Below are positions 9,642-19,329 of a stretch of DNA of 64,000 bases, one piece after another. The stretch comes from Paraburkholderia flava (GTDB lineage: Bacteria > Pseudomonadota > Gammaproteobacteria > Burkholderiales > Burkholderiaceae). Position 1 is the stretch's first letter; each line of letters begins with the position of its first letter. The notes under the pieces are model-generated. The model made no database searches. It saw only the letters and a program-made list of their open reading frames with translations, and was not told where the DNA came from. The DNA is taken from the NCBI RefSeq assembly GCF_004359985.1, contig NZ_SMRO01000003.1, positions 666,206 to 730,205 of the forward strand. The letters run 5' to 3'. Position numbers and translations under genes: made by a program.

Positions 9642-9675
9642 AAAAAAGCCCCGCCGTCTTGCGAGGGCGGGGCTT
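9642..9675 (-). terminator. Rho-independent terminator of rpoH
   Basis: A ten-base-pair G+C-rich stem (9646-9655 pairing with 9666-9675, ten-base loop) is followed on the minus strand by six T. It lies 40-70 bases after the rpoH stop. The stretch 9432-9714 otherwise holds the presumed cyd promoter and no gene. Confidence 0.88.
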
Positions 9676-9714
9676 GCTTGTGTTGCAGCTAATGCGCAAT
9701 TAGCGCGCGATGCG

Positions 9715-10650
9715 TTATGCGTATTCGTTCAACGCGCTGCGCATCTTCTTCATTGCGCTGGCTTCGATCTGGCGGATACGTTCCGCCGACACACCGAATT
9801 CGTCGGCGAGTTCGTGCAGCGTCGAGCCACCCGAACCGTCGTCGTCGACATGCAGCCAGCGTGCCTCGATGATGCGACGGCTACGTGCGTCGAGCGATTC
9901 GAGCGCGGTGGCGATCCCTTCGCTTTGCAGCTTGTCGCGCTGGCGCGATGCGAGCACGGCGGTCGGCTCGTTGTGCGAGTCGGCCAGATAGGCGATCGGC
10001 GCGTACGACTCTTCGCCGTCCTCGACCTGGCCTTCGAGCGCGACGTCGCCGCCGGACAGCCGCGTTTCCATCTCCGCGACTTCCTCGCGCTTCACGTTCA
10101 GCTCTTTGGCGAGGCCTTCGATCTCTTCGGGCGTGAACGCCTGCAACCCTTGCTTGTGACTACGCAGGTTGAAGAACAGCTTGCGTTGCGCCTTCGTGGT
10201 CGCGACCTTCACCGTGCGCCAGTTGCGCAGGATGTATTCGTGGATCTCGGCCTTGATCCAGTGCATCGCGTACGACACGAGACGCACGTTCTGCGTCGGA
10301 TCGAAGCGCTTCACGGCCTTCATCAGGCCGATGTTGCCTTCCTGGATCAGGTCGGCATGCGGCAGCCCGTAGCCGAGGTAGTTACGTGCGATCGACACGA
10401 CAAGCCGCAGGTGCGACAGCACCATCTTGCGGGCCGAGTCGAGATTGTTCTGCTCGCGAAATTCGGTGGCGAACTGGCGTTCTTCCGCCGGCGTCAGCAT
10501 CGGGATCCGGTTGACGGCCTGGATGTAGGCGTCGATGTTGCCCAGCTGGCCGGGCAACATCGAAAATTGCGCGAGCGCCAGTGCACCTGCCGGAGCGGCC
10601 TTAGCCGACGACGGGCTCAGAGTACTCGGGAGGGTCATTGCGTTGCTCAC
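9715..10650 (-). CDS. rpoH: RNA polymerase heat-shock sigma factor sigma-32
   Basis: 311 residues. Region 2 includes DLIQEGNIGLMKAVKRFDP and SYAMHWIKAEIHEYILRNWR; the RpoH-box-like segment is KAQRKLFFNLR; region 4 ends the protein with VSAERIRQIEASAMKKMRSAL. It directs transcription of chaperone and protease genes. The start is a GTG at 10650 with AAGGAG eight bases upstream; the reading frame extends to 10686 but without a better site. A perfect CIRCE element lies 72 bases upstream, so HrcA probably represses it. This links the two heat-shock circuits. A terminator follows. Confidence 0.97.
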   Translation of the reverse strand: MSNAMTLPSTLSPSSAKAAPAGALALAQFSMLPGQLGNIDAYIQAVNRIPMLTPAEERQFATEFREQNNLDSARKMVLSHLRLVVSIARNYLGYGLPHADLIQEGNIGLMKAVKRFDPTQNVRLVSYAMHWIKAEIHEYILRNWRTVKVATTKAQRKLFFNLRSHKQGLQAFTPEEIEGLAKELNVKREEVAEMETRLSGGDVALEGQVEDGEESYAPIAYLADSHNEPTAVLASRQRDKLQSEGIATALESLDARSRRIIEARWLHVDDDGSGGSTLHELADEFGVSAERIRQIEASAMKKMRSALNEYA

Positions 10651-10721
10651 GTGAAAAACTCCTTCGGAATCAGCAAAAAGCAGCAAAAAAGCTCAGTCGG
10701 AAAACGACTTCACGGTGGATG

Positions 10722-10748
10722 TTAGCACTCTCAATATCCGAGTGCTAA
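10722..10748. promoter_or_regulatory. CIRCE operator (HrcA binding site) upstream of rpoH
   Basis: The sequence is TTAGCACTC, nine bases, GAGTGCTAA, identical to the CIRCE consensus in both arms. It lies in the 376-base space between rpoH (10650) and the divergent pagL-like gene (11027), closer to rpoH. The rest of that space shows no gene; a weaker dyad CTATTGA-N10-TCAATAG is at 10787-10810. Confidence 0.93.
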
Positions 10749-11026
10749 CACTTAGAGTCCGTGGGGTCATCGAGGTTCCCCTCTACCTATTGAAATTTGA
10801 AGATCAATAGCATTGTACCCCTTCTGCAGTTTTCCCGCGTTGGGCGTAGCATTTACCCGCGAAGGGCATCCCACCTTTCAATAACCTGCGATTTTTTCGG
10901 AATTTGAAGGAGCTATTTGCCGGATTCGGCCGGTTGCCGGGCGGCTCGTTCCTTGCTCGATGCTCCAGAATAACGGCTTCCTTCCCCTCGGCGGCTTATC
11001 GGTCCACCGGGTAACAAGAGGTGTTC

Positions 11027-11590
11027 ATGAAGAAAAAGAACTGCGCCGCACGTGGTCTGACACTGAAAATTTCACTGTTTGCGGGCCTGCTGGCGGCGTC
11101 TGGTTTGGCCAGCGCCGACCAGTTTGGCGTGCAGATCGCAGGAGGCGTCGCGGATCACCACGTGCGCAAGCTCGACCTCGGCGTCGTGTGGGATCCGGGT
11201 TTGAACTGGTGGTACATCGGCGACTGGCATTTCAGTCTGATCGGCGAAGCGCACGCCGCGTGGTGGCATACCGACGAAGGCAACGTCCACGAGAACGTCG
11301 GCGAATTCGGCGTGACGCCGGTGGTGCGTTTCATCAAGGGGTCGGGCGCGATCCGTCCGTATTTCGAAGCGGGCGTCGGCGTGCGGTTACTCACGAGCCC
11401 GACGATCTCCAGTCGCTACACGCTCAGCTCGGCGTTCCAGTTCGCCGACATGGTCGGTGTGGGCGCGCAGTTCGGCAATCGTCAGCAGTATCAGGTCGGC
11501 TATCGCTTCCAGCACGTTTCCAACGCCAGTATCAAAGAGCCGAATCCTGGTATAAATTTCAGCCAGCTATATTTGCAATATAACTTCTGA
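11027..11590 (+). CDS. pagL: PagL-like lipid A 3-O-deacylase (acyloxyacyl hydrolase)
   Basis: 187 residues with an N-terminal signal peptide cleaved near ASA-DQ and a beta-barrel-like remainder ending in the aromatic outer-membrane signature LYLQYNF. The C-terminal YRFQHVSNASIKEPNPG matches the PagL active-site region, with catalytic His163 and Ser165. PagL removes the 3-linked acyl chain from lipid A in the outer membrane. The residue twelve after the serine, where the family type member has its catalytic Glu, is Asn177; Glu171 is the nearest acid. ATG 11027 was preferred over the GTG at 11021 because AGAGG lies five bases before it. Confidence 0.82.
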   Translation: MKKKNCAARGLTLKISLFAGLLAASGLASADQFGVQIAGGVADHHVRKLDLGVVWDPGLNWWYIGDWHFSLIGEAHAAWWHTDEGNVHENVGEFGVTPVVRFIKGSGAIRPYFEAGVGVRLLTSPTISSRYTLSSAFQFADMVGVGAQFGNRQQYQVGYRFQHVSNASIKEPNPGINFSQLYLQYNF

Positions 11591-11637
11591 CGACCGCGGC
11601 CGGATGACGGCCCTTGTCGGTGCAAAGGGGTCGAGCA

Positions 11638-12021
11638 ATGGCGGCAAAGGTGATCGACGCGATCCGCGAACTTGAGCGCGACCGCTTTCGGGCGATGGTC
11701 GACGGCGATGGGCCGTTGCTGGATTCGCTGCTTTCCGACACCGTGAGCTACGTGCACACGAACGGCAAGCGCGAGACCAAGCGGCAGTTCATCGACGCGA
11801 TCACCGCGGGCCGCCGTCGCTACCGGCAGATCGAGATCCAGTCGCAGGAGGTGATGCCGGTCGGACGCGAGACCTGCGTCGTGACCGGCCGCGCGCTGAT
11901 CGAGATGGAAGCGAATAACGGCGCGCTGCTGTTTCCTATCGCGTACACGGCCATCCAGGCGCAGGAGGGTGGCCAGTGGCGGCTCGTGGCGTGGCAGGCG
12001 ACTCGCTGCGCGATCGAATGA
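11638..12021 (+). CDS. NTF2-like (DUF4440/SnoaL-type) protein of unknown function
   Basis: 127 residues from ATG 11638, which has AAAGGGG seven bases upstream; a TTG at 11614 is open but less likely. The fold is suggested by an N-terminal helix (VIDAIRELERDRFRAMVDGD), then DTVSYVHTNGKRETKRQFID and beta strands ending WRLVAWQATR, the usual pattern of small cone-shaped NTF2 domains. These can be enzymes or binding domains, and no substrate can be named. It follows the pagL-like gene by 47 bases on the same strand. The 181 bases to the leuA stop hold no gene. Confidence 0.75.
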   Translation: MAAKVIDAIRELERDRFRAMVDGDGPLLDSLLSDTVSYVHTNGKRETKRQFIDAITAGRRRYRQIEIQSQEVMPVGRETCVVTGRALIEMEANNGALLFPIAYTAIQAQEGGQWRLVAWQATRCAIE

Positions 12022-12202
12022 TCGCGTGACTGTGTGTTGAAGGGGCGGGACGGCGGCTGAAGCGTGTCGGCTTTTTGACCCGGTCCGCCTTGTGGGCGGA
12101 TTGCCTGTGTCGGCTGCCTGTTGTGCGGCCGGCGTTGTCCCTTGGGTGTGCTTTCTTGCTGCTTCTCTTTACTTCAGCGGTGGCTCGGAGTGAGGCATCG
12201 CT

Positions 12203-14038
<1,836 letters not shown>

Positions 14039-14100
14039 TTAAAAAGGAACTGCGGTTGGGGTGAAACGGGTAACAGCGGTGCTGCAGAAACTCGGGAGGA

Positions 14101-14154
14101 CCGCGCGGACAGCTGGATGCGCGGCGCTACGTCAGCGACTTACGCTAGACGTAG
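14101..14154 (-). promoter_or_regulatory. Attenuator-like hairpins over the leucine leader codons
   Basis: The first hairpin pairs 14127-14137 with 14143-14154 (CTACGTC with GACGTAG, then AGCG with CGCT, one bulged base) and contains the last two CTA codons and the stop of the leader. A second, CCGCGC with GCGCGG, lies at 14101-14124 immediately downstream. A ribosome stalled at the CTA codons would prevent the first from forming. No classic terminator stem with a T-run was found, so the final switch may act on translation or through Rho. The stretch 13877-14100 shows no gene. Confidence 0.6.
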
Positions 14155-14214
14155 CGATAGGGGCCGCGCGAGGCGGCCGGAGGTAATTCGGAAGGTGTTC
14201 GGGATGGAACGCAT
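14140..14214 (-). CDS. leuL: Putative leucine leader peptide of leuA
   Basis: A 24-codon frame starts ATG at 14214, begins MRSIPNTFRITSG and ends ARPLSLRLA. Its leucine codons are CTC, CTA, CTA, CTA. CTA is very rarely used in the genes of this G+C-rich window, so three in the last seven codons strongly suggest control codons read slowly when leucyl-tRNA is scarce. A hairpin at 14127-14154 covers these codons. There is no ribosome site before the ATG, and the likely transcription start from the promoter at 14221-14250 falls at or next to the ATG, so the leader may be leaderless. The name follows the convention for leader peptides. Confidence 0.72.
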   Translation of the reverse strand: MRSIPNTFRITSGRLARPLSLRLA

Positions 14215-14220
14215 GGATCG

Positions 14221-14250
14221 AATGTATGTCAGCGCGGCGCGCGCTGTCAA
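14221..14250 (-). promoter_or_regulatory. Sigma-70-type promoter for the leuL-leuA transcript
   Basis: On the minus strand a perfect -35 box TTGACA (14250-14245) is followed after 18 bases by TACATT (14226-14221). The predicted start is about 14213-14215, at the leader ATG. The promoter overlaps the last codons of ybiB. Confidence 0.65.
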
Positions 14251-15233
14251 CCTGGCCGGCCAGGTTTCGCGATATCCGCGATGACCGCCACCTGCCGCGC
14301 GATCGCATCGGGCACCGGCGCATCGCCGCGCAGAACGGCGTCGATCCATGCGGCGGTGGTCTGCGCGTCGAGTGCATCGGGCAGATCGACGGGCGGCGCA
14401 TCCGGCGACGAGCGCACCGCCTCGAGCCGAGTTTCGCAGAGGCCGTCGTGCAGCCAGTCGACCTGCACCTGACGACGCGTATCGGCGACTGCTTCGCCCT
14501 CGGTGCCGCGCGCGAGCAGCGCACCGCCGGCCGCAGCCTCGGGATGCGCGTTGAACAACTGCGTGAGGCTGTCCCGATACGGCGGATGCGTGTAGTTCAC
14601 CAGACGCAAAGCGGGCGGCGCGAACGGCTGCAGAATCTTCACGAGCGTGTGCGTCGAATTGCGCACGCCCATGCGTGCGCGCAGCGCGAGCAGCCGCGCG
14701 AGTTTCGGCGCGAGCGTCGCGATCGGCGCGAACGCGACGCGTCGTGACGCGAGACCTTGCTCGATATCGTCGCGTGTTTGCGCGGACGCGATGCCGAGCT
14801 GCGCGAAAATTTCCGCGCTGGTGACGCGGCCCGGATCGACGACGACGCCATGCACGAGCACCGGTATCCCTTCGCGTGCGAGCAGCAACGCGAGTAGCGG
14901 CACGAGATTCGGCTGTTTGCGCGCGCCGTTGTAGCTCGGAATCGAGACAGCCTGATACGCGCTTTGCGACGCGCCCTCTGCGAGCCGCACCGGTTCGAAC
15001 GATGCGTGCGCGGCGGCCAGCATCGCGGCGAGTTCGTCGGCGCTTTCGCCTTTCACGCGATACGCGAGCAGCACCGCGCCTAGCTCCAGATCGGACACGC
15101 GTCCGTCGAGCATCGCGCTGTACAGCGCGTGCGTGTCTTCGGGCGTCAGCGCGCGAGCGCCGTTCGGTCCGCGACCGATCTCCTTGATGAAGCGGGCGCA
15201 CGGAAAAGCGGACGAGGTGACGGAGTCGGTCAT
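14247..15233 (-). CDS. ybiB: DNA-binding protein YbiB (TrpD2 family, glycosyltransferase family 3 fold)
   Basis: 328 residues with the anthranilate phosphoribosyltransferase-like fold. The N-terminal helical domain (GARALTPEDTHALYSAMLDG) is followed by SIPSYNGARKQPNLVPLLALLL, HGVVVDPGRVTSAEIF and ARMGVRNSTHTLVKILQPF. The catalytic glycine-rich and metal motifs of true TrpD are altered, as in the YbiB/TrpD2 group, which binds nucleic acid without specificity in E. coli rather than making tryptophan. ATG 15233 is preferred over a TTG at 15260. It lies upstream of leuA on the same strand; leuA has its own promoter overlapping its end. Confidence 0.85.
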   Translation of the reverse strand: MTDSVTSSAFPCARFIKEIGRGPNGARALTPEDTHALYSAMLDGRVSDLELGAVLLAYRVKGESADELAAMLAAAHASFEPVRLAEGASQSAYQAVSIPSYNGARKQPNLVPLLALLLAREGIPVLVHGVVVDPGRVTSAEIFAQLGIASAQTRDDIEQGLASRRVAFAPIATLAPKLARLLALRARMGVRNSTHTLVKILQPFAPPALRLVNYTHPPYRDSLTQLFNAHPEAAAGGALLARGTEGEAVADTRRQVQVDWLHDGLCETRLEAVRSSPDAPPVDLPDALDAQTTAAWIDAVLRGDAPVPDAIARQVAVIADIAKPGRPG

Positions 15234-15318
15234 GGGCGGTGAGGCGAACGGATGTGGCAAGAGGGACGTCAGGAGGGGCGCTTTAGAAGCGGTCTCTATA
15301 TCGCCCGGTCTTGTTTAA

Positions 15319-15555
15319 CTATGAACTCAGAACGACTCCCGAGATCAGTGCGACGATTCCTGCATACCAGGCACTCATCAGCGCACGTCCCACGGGATGT
15401 CGCCTAGCGTACGCCCAAACGTACAGCGGCACGACAAAACACAAAATCCCTTTAAATGGATTGCCGGAAAATGCATGCAGTCCAATAAAGATCTGCGAAA
15501 GCGCCAGCAGCGCGATGCCGCCAATAATCAGCAATGATGCGAATGAGTGAGTCAT
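15319..15555 (-). CDS. Small hypothetical membrane protein
   Basis: A 78-residue frame begins MTHSFASLLIIGGIALLALS. It has about three hydrophobic segments (5-27, 36-50, 57-77) separated by short loops with RRHPVGR, a layout consistent with an inner-membrane protein. The same frame remains open far upstream, over the FAH gene on the other strand, but that extension is Arg-rich and is a shadow. Codon use in the 78-residue part is less G+C-biased than in neighbours. No family was recognised, and no strong ribosome site is visible before the ATG at 15555. Confidence 0.65.
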   Translation of the reverse strand: MTHSFASLLIIGGIALLALSQIFIGLHAFSGNPFKGILCFVVPLYVWAYARRHPVGRALMSAWYAGIVALISGVVLSS

Positions 15556-15831
15556 CCTGGAACCGTTAATGTTGCGTCTGGGTATTTGCGTTATTTTAAC
15601 TCGCCCGGATTGCGTGACGAGTGGCACGTGGGCTCGCGGAGGGTCGCCGAATCTGTATTGTAGGACCATCGCGAACTGCGTTCCCGACAGGCCTGTGCGT
15701 CGATACGCCGCTACGTCGGTGCTCCGACGTGCCGGGCAAAGCGTGCATCGTCCAATCCAGGCGTTACACTCGTTGCCTCCGGCGTCGCCCACTGCGACGC
15801 GCCTCAAATCACGCTCACGACGGAGAATCGG

Positions 15832-16530
15832 ATGACTTACGTGTTTGCCCCGCCGCCGGTTGTCGCGGTGCCGGTCGCCGGATCGAACGATCGCTTCGCG
15901 GTGCGCCGCATCTACTGCGTCGGCCGCAACTACGAAGCGCATGCGCGCGAGATGGGACACGATCCCGATCGCGAACCGCCGTTTTTCTTCGGCAAGCCAG
16001 CCGACGCAGTGGTCTACGTCGCGCCCGGCGAGATCGGCGTGTTCCCGTATCCGTCGCAATCGAAGAACGTGCACTTCGAGATGGAACTCGTCGCCGCGAT
16101 CGGCCAGGCGGGCAAGGACATTCCGGTCGAGCGCGCGCTCGATCACGTGTACGGTTACGCGCTCGGTCTCGACATGACGCGTCGCGATCTGCAGGCCGAA
16201 GCGAAGAAGCTCGGTCGTCCGTGGGATACCGCGAAGGGCTTCGATCATGCGGCGCCGCTCGGACCGATTCATCCGGTGTCCGCAGTCGGGCATATCGGCG
16301 ACGGCGCGATCTGGCTGTCGGTCAACGGCGACGAGAAGCAGCGTTCCGATGTGTCGCAGCTGATCTGGTCGGTTGCGGAAACGGTCGCGTATCTGTCGAC
16401 GCTGTTCGAGCTGCAGCCCGGTGACCTGATCTTCACCGGCACGCCCGAAGGCGTCGGCTCGGTGACGAAGGGCGACACGATGACGGGCGGCGTGGAAGGG
16501 CTCGGCGAATTCAGCGTGCGCGTCGCGTGA
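15832..16530 (+). CDS. Fumarylacetoacetate hydrolase family protein (fumarylpyruvate hydrolase-like)
   Basis: 232 residues of the short FAH class. Signatures are RIYCVGRNYEAHAREMG, PFFFGKPADAV, the metal-binding KNVHFEMELVAAIG, GYALGLDMTRRDLQ, KGFDHAAPLGPI and DLIFTGTPEGVG. The acidic residues in HFEMEL and the later Asp are the metal ligands of the family. Members cleave C-C bonds in fumarylacetoacetate, fumarylpyruvate or acylpyruvates. The next gene encodes a zeta-class GST isomerase 22 bases downstream, so the pair probably handles an aromatic ring-cleavage product from gentisate or homogentisate. No dioxygenase is in the window, so the exact substrate is open. Confidence 0.88.
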   Translation: MTYVFAPPPVVAVPVAGSNDRFAVRRIYCVGRNYEAHAREMGHDPDREPPFFFGKPADAVVYVAPGEIGVFPYPSQSKNVHFEMELVAAIGQAGKDIPVERALDHVYGYALGLDMTRRDLQAEAKKLGRPWDTAKGFDHAAPLGPIHPVSAVGHIGDGAIWLSVNGDEKQRSDVSQLIWSVAETVAYLSTLFELQPGDLIFTGTPEGVGSVTKGDTMTGGVEGLGEFSVRVA

Positions 16531-16552
16531 GCGCGCGAGGAGGAGACATCAG

Positions 16553-17197
16553 ATGAAGCTATACAGCTATTTCCGCAGCTCCGCGTCGTATCGCGTGCGG
16601 ATTGCGTTGAACCTGAAGGGGTTGCCGTACGACTACGTGCCGATCCACGTGCTGCGCGATGGCGGCGAGCAGTTCAAGCCCGAGTATCGCCAGCTGAATC
16701 ACGGCGCGGTGGTGCCGACGCTGGTCGACGGTGACGATGTGCTGACGCAGTCGCTCGCGATCATCGAGTATCTCGACGAGACGCATCCGCAGCCGCCGCT
16801 GCTGCCGGCGGTGCCACGCGATCGCGCGTATGTGCGATCGGTCGCGCTGCAGATCGCGTGCGATATTCATCCAGTCGACAACCTGCGTGTGCTGAAGTAT
16901 CTGAAGCACACGTTGGGTGTCGACGATGCGGCGAAAGATGCGTGGTACCGGCACTGGATCGAGTCCGGTTTTGCCGCGCTCGAAGAGCATCTGTCGAGCG
17001 ATCCGCGCACCGGCAAGCTGTGTTTCGGCGATACGCCGACGATGGCCGATACGTGCCTGATCCCGCAGGTGTTCAACGCGCAGCGCTTCAAGATCGACAT
17101 GACCGCGTATCCGACCATCCAGCGCATCTTCGACTACGCGGAACAGCTCGACGCGTTTGCGCGCGCTGCGCCCGGGGTGCAGCCCGACGCGGAATGA
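16553..17197 (+). CDS. maiA: Maleylacetoacetate/maleylpyruvate isomerase, zeta-class glutathione transferase
   Basis: 214 residues. The N-terminal thioredoxin-like domain carries the zeta-class active-site motif SSASYRVRIALNLKG, with NHGAVVPTLVDGDDVLTQSLAIIEYLDETHP for glutathione binding. The C-terminal helical domain includes GDTPTMADTCLIPQVFNAQRF. It isomerises the cis (maleyl) to the trans (fumaryl) form, making the substrate for the hydrolase encoded 22 bases upstream. The start has GAGGAG before it. Whether the pathway is tyrosine or gentisate/salicylate breakdown cannot be decided from this pair alone. Confidence 0.92.
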   Translation: MKLYSYFRSSASYRVRIALNLKGLPYDYVPIHVLRDGGEQFKPEYRQLNHGAVVPTLVDGDDVLTQSLAIIEYLDETHPQPPLLPAVPRDRAYVRSVALQIACDIHPVDNLRVLKYLKHTLGVDDAAKDAWYRHWIESGFAALEEHLSSDPRTGKLCFGDTPTMADTCLIPQVFNAQRFKIDMTAYPTIQRIFDYAEQLDAFARAAPGVQPDAE

Positions 17198-17230
17198 GCG
17201 TGACGTTGCGCGGATTTTCGTCGCGATAAA

Positions 17231-17268
17231 AAAGGGCGCCTGGGTCAGTTCATGACCCGGCGCCCTTC
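17231..17268. terminator. Terminator between maiA and ftsY
   Basis: A stem of GGGCGCC (17234-17240) with GGCGCCC (17259-17265), extended inside by GGGTCA/TGACCC, is followed on the minus strand by TTTTTT. It best terminates ftsY but can serve both converging genes. Confidence 0.85.
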
Positions 17269-17305
17269 TTGTGCAGTCGCGACTACGCGCGATGCGGACC
17301 GTCGG

Positions 17306-18490
17306 CTAGCTACCGAGCAACGCGTCCGCGAACTCTTCCGCGCTGAACGGCTGCAGATCCTCGACCTTCTCGCCGACGCCGATGAAGTACACCGGCACCG
17401 GACGCTGCCGTGCGATCGCCGCGAGAATGCCACCCTTCGCAGTGCCATCGAGCTTCGTCACGATCAGGCCCGTGAGGCCGAGCGCATCGTCGAACGCTTT
17501 CACCTGCGACAGCGCGTTCTGACCGGTGTTCGCGTCGATCACCAGCAGCACTTCGTGCGGTGCGCCGTCGAGCGCCTTGCCGATCACGCGCTTCACCTTG
17601 CGCAGTTCTTCCATCAGATGAAGCTGAGTCGGCAGACGGCCGGCGGTGTCGGCCATCAGCACGTCGATCTTGCGTGCGCGCGCGGCGCCGACCGCGTCGA
17701 AGATCACCGCGGCCGGATCGCCGCTTTCCTGCGACACGACTGTCACGTTATTGCGTTCGCCCCAGATCGCGAGCTGTTCGCGCGCAGCTGCGCGGAACGT
17801 ATCGCCGGCAGCGAGTAGCACCGATTGATTGAAGTGCTGCAGATGCTTCGCGAGCTTGCCGATGCTGGTCGTTTTGCCCGCACCGTTGACGCCCGCGATC
17901 ATCATCACGAGCGGTTGCGCGCGGCCGAGCATCAGCGATTTTTCGAGCGGCTGCAGCAGATCGATCAACAGCGTGCGCAGCGCGCCCTTCACTTGCTGCG
18001 GATCGATGAGCCGATCGCTGCGCACTTTCTCGCGCAGCGCTTCGAGCAGGAACTCGGTGGCTTCGACGCCTGCGTCGGACATCAGCAGCGCTGTTTCGAG
18101 TTCTTCGTACAGGTCTTCATCGATGCGCGCGCCGACGAAAATGCTGGTGAGGTTCGAGCTTGTTTTCGACAGACCCGTTTTGAGCCGCGTGAGCCAGGAT
18201 TTTTTCGCGGCGGGCTCGGGCGGAGGCGGCGGGACGATTTCGACGGATTCGGCGACTGTCGTGGTGTCTTCGAACGGGGTGTCTTCCGGTTCGGGTTCGG
18301 GTTCAGGCTCGTTGGCTTTGGCGACTTCGGCAGTCGGAGCAGCGTCGACGTGCGGAGCCGGAGCCGGTGCAGGCGTTGCAGGCGACGGCTCGACGTCCGC
18401 CTCGACCACAGACGAATCCGCGACGGCGGCTTCTTCTGCGGCGGCGTCGGACCCTTTCGAGCCCTTGAATCGTTTGAAAAAGCTGAACAT
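17306..18490 (-). CDS. ftsY: Signal recognition particle receptor FtsY
   Basis: 394 residues. An acidic, Pro/Glu-rich A domain (about 10-95) precedes the NG GTPase. GTPase motifs are [15 protein letters not shown] (G1), DTFRAAAREQL (G2), DTAGRLPTQ (G3) and TKLDGTAKGG (G4). It docks ribosome-SRP complexes at the inner membrane for co-translational insertion. The start MFSFFKRFKG at 18490 was preferred over the frame limit at 18559, because this N-terminus is the amphipathic membrane-binding kind. It is divergent from rsmD, the usual arrangement in related genomes. Confidence 0.96.
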   Translation of the reverse strand: MFSFFKRFKGSKGSDAAAEEAAVADSSVVEADVEPSPATPAPAPAPHVDAAPTAEVAKANEPEPEPEPEDTPFEDTTTVAESVEIVPPPPPEPAAKKSWLTRLKTGLSKTSSNLTSIFVGARIDEDLYEELETALLMSDAGVEATEFLLEALREKVRSDRLIDPQQVKGALRTLLIDLLQPLEKSLMLGRAQPLVMMIAGVNGAGKTTSIGKLAKHLQHFNQSVLLAAGDTFRAAAREQLAIWGERNNVTVVSQESGDPAAVIFDAVGAARARKIDVLMADTAGRLPTQLHLMEELRKVKRVIGKALDGAPHEVLLVIDANTGQNALSQVKAFDDALGLTGLIVTKLDGTAKGGILAAIARQRPVPVYFIGVGEKVEDLQPFSAEEFADALLGS

Positions 18491-18694
18491 GTTCTGGCGT
18501 GGCTCGACGGCGGAGTGCGGAGCGACGGTGCGGGATGCAACGCGCTGAAAACCCGTCATTTTATCAGGCCGGCCCTACCGCGTCGTGGCAGCCGCACGCC
18601 CGGAGCCGCCGGGCCCGTGTGGTAACGTTGGCGCTCCGGTCCGCCTGCGCGGCACCGCGTTCTGTTCACGCTTTGTCCATTCAACCCGATTCAC

Positions 18695-19303
18695 ATGCCC
18701 CGTTCTTCTCCTTCCCGCGCACATGGCGCATCGACCGGTCGCGGCAAACCGCACGCGATCCGTATCATCGGCGGCGACTGGAAGCGCACGCCGCTGCCGG
18801 TACTCGATCTCGACGGCTTGCGGCCGACGCCCGATCGCGTCCGCGAGACGCTGTTCAACTGGCTCGGTCAGCGGCTCGAAGGGCAGCGCTGCCTCGATCT
18901 GTTCGCGGGTAGCGGCGCGCTCGGTTTCGAAGCGGCGTCGCGCGGCGCGGCGCGCGTGCTGATGGTCGAGCGCAACGCGCGCGCCGCCGCGCAACTGCGT
19001 GCGAATCAGGCGCATCTGTCGGCCAAGACGATCGAAATCGCCGAAGCCGATGCGCTGCGTCTGGCCGCGAGTCTCGCGCCCGGTTCGTTCGATGTTGTGT
19101 TCCTCGATCCGCCGTTCGACGGGGATCTGCTCGGCCGCGCGCTCGAACTCGTGGTGCCCCTGCTGAGTGCCGACGGCATGCTTTATGTCGAATCGGGCGA
19201 GGCGCTCGACGTCGCGCAGATCGAAGCGCTCGCGGGTTGGAGCGTCGTGCGGCAGGGCAAGGCGGGGGCGGTTCACTATCATCTGCTGCAGCGGGACGGC
19301 TGA
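18695..19303 (+). CDS. rsmD: 16S rRNA (guanine966-N2)-methyltransferase
   Basis: 202 residues. A basic N-terminal tail is followed by IRIIGGDWKRTPLPV, GLRPTPDRVRETLFNWLG, the SAM-binding CLDLFAGSGALGFEAASRGA, and the catalytic VVFLDPPFDGD of N2-guanine methyltransferases. It methylates G966 of 16S rRNA during 30S assembly. In many related genomes coaD follows directly; here a LysR/TauE pair and a small frame separate them. Confidence 0.95.
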   Translation: MPRSSPSRAHGASTGRGKPHAIRIIGGDWKRTPLPVLDLDGLRPTPDRVRETLFNWLGQRLEGQRCLDLFAGSGALGFEAASRGAARVLMVERNARAAAQLRANQAHLSAKTIEIAEADALRLAASLAPGSFDVVFLDPPFDGDLLGRALELVVPLLSADGMLYVESGEALDVAQIEALAGWSVVRQGKAGAVHYHLLQRDG

Positions 19304-19329
19304 CGTTCCGGGCAGCTGTCTCGTCTCGT

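Noticed and set aside
10787..10810. FNR/Anr-type box in the rpoH-pagL space
   Set aside because: The half-sites TTGA and TCAA are separated by ten bases rather than the spacing of a real FNR site.
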